A stretch of DNA of 5,746 nt from an uncultured Collinsella sp. (GTDB taxonomy: Bacteria; Actinomycetota; Coriobacteriia; Coriobacteriales; Coriobacteriaceae). The DNA is taken from contig CAUDCB010000129.1 in the NCBI GenBank assembly GCA_958447915.1, forward strand, positions 1-5,746. Direction: 5' to 3'. Of the stretch, positions 5,731 through 5,746 are shown piece by piece. The notes below the pieces were generated by a model. That model had not been told where the DNA came from and ran no database searches. It saw only the letters and a program-made list of their open reading frames with translations. Both the position numbers and the translations under genes were made by a program. Every line of letters starts with the position of its first letter. Position 1 is the stretch's first letter.

Positions 5731-5746
5731 TTGCATGAAATCGCCG

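Noticed and set aside
1..5746. A complete conjugative or integrative element
   Set aside because: Only one conjugation-type gene is present; no relaxase, integrase, channel protein, attachment site or transfer origin was found in the window.

Overview
The window looks like a chromosomal accessory region from a G+C-rich, Gram-positive-type gut bacterium. Strong purine-rich ribosome binding sites, G/C-ending codons in most genes, and the kind of VirD4-like and ClpP-like proteins present make a Coriobacteriia member such as Collinsella my best guess. That assignment is inference from style; there is no rRNA or other marker gene. No tRNA, rRNA, CRISPR array, transposase or integrase is visible.

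Layout: (1) Positions 1-865, minus strand, hold the first 288 codons of a gene that runs off the left edge. Its protein resembles the later half of a type I N6-adenine methylase (HsdM-like) domain, but the catalytic NPPY/F motif is not recognisable. (2) Positions 866-1154 are an AT-richer divergent intergenic region with a plausible promoter for the minus-strand gene and two short inverted repeats. (3) Positions 1155-2072 and 2111-3595 are a co-directional pair: a 305-aa unknown protein, then a 494-aa VirD4/TraG-type coupling ATPase with intact Walker A and B motifs but no N-terminal membrane anchor. By eye, part of the 305-aa protein resembles the all-alpha domain of such ATPases, without the ATPase core. 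(4) Positions 3596-3709 hold a strong GC-rich hairpin and a competing upstream segment, arranged like a terminator/attenuator, before (5) a divergent ClpP paralogue with an intact catalytic triad (3710-4312). (6) Positions 4387-5205 encode a 272-aa soluble protein of unknown function, preceded by three copies of GTTRAACA. (7) Positions 5293-5730 encode a 145-aa protein with two predicted membrane segments and no recognised family.

How they may work together: the 305-aa protein and the ATPase are probably cotranscribed and may act together. No relaxase, VirB4-like ATPase or mating-channel gene is present in the window, so the ATPase is either part of a larger element outside the window, a remnant, or a repurposed soluble ATPase. 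The ClpP gene is separated from the pair by the hairpin and is probably a distinct transcription unit or under attenuation control. I see no direct evidence that the last two genes act with the others. The most interesting point is the anchor-less VirD4 ATPase beside a protein resembling its all-alpha domain.
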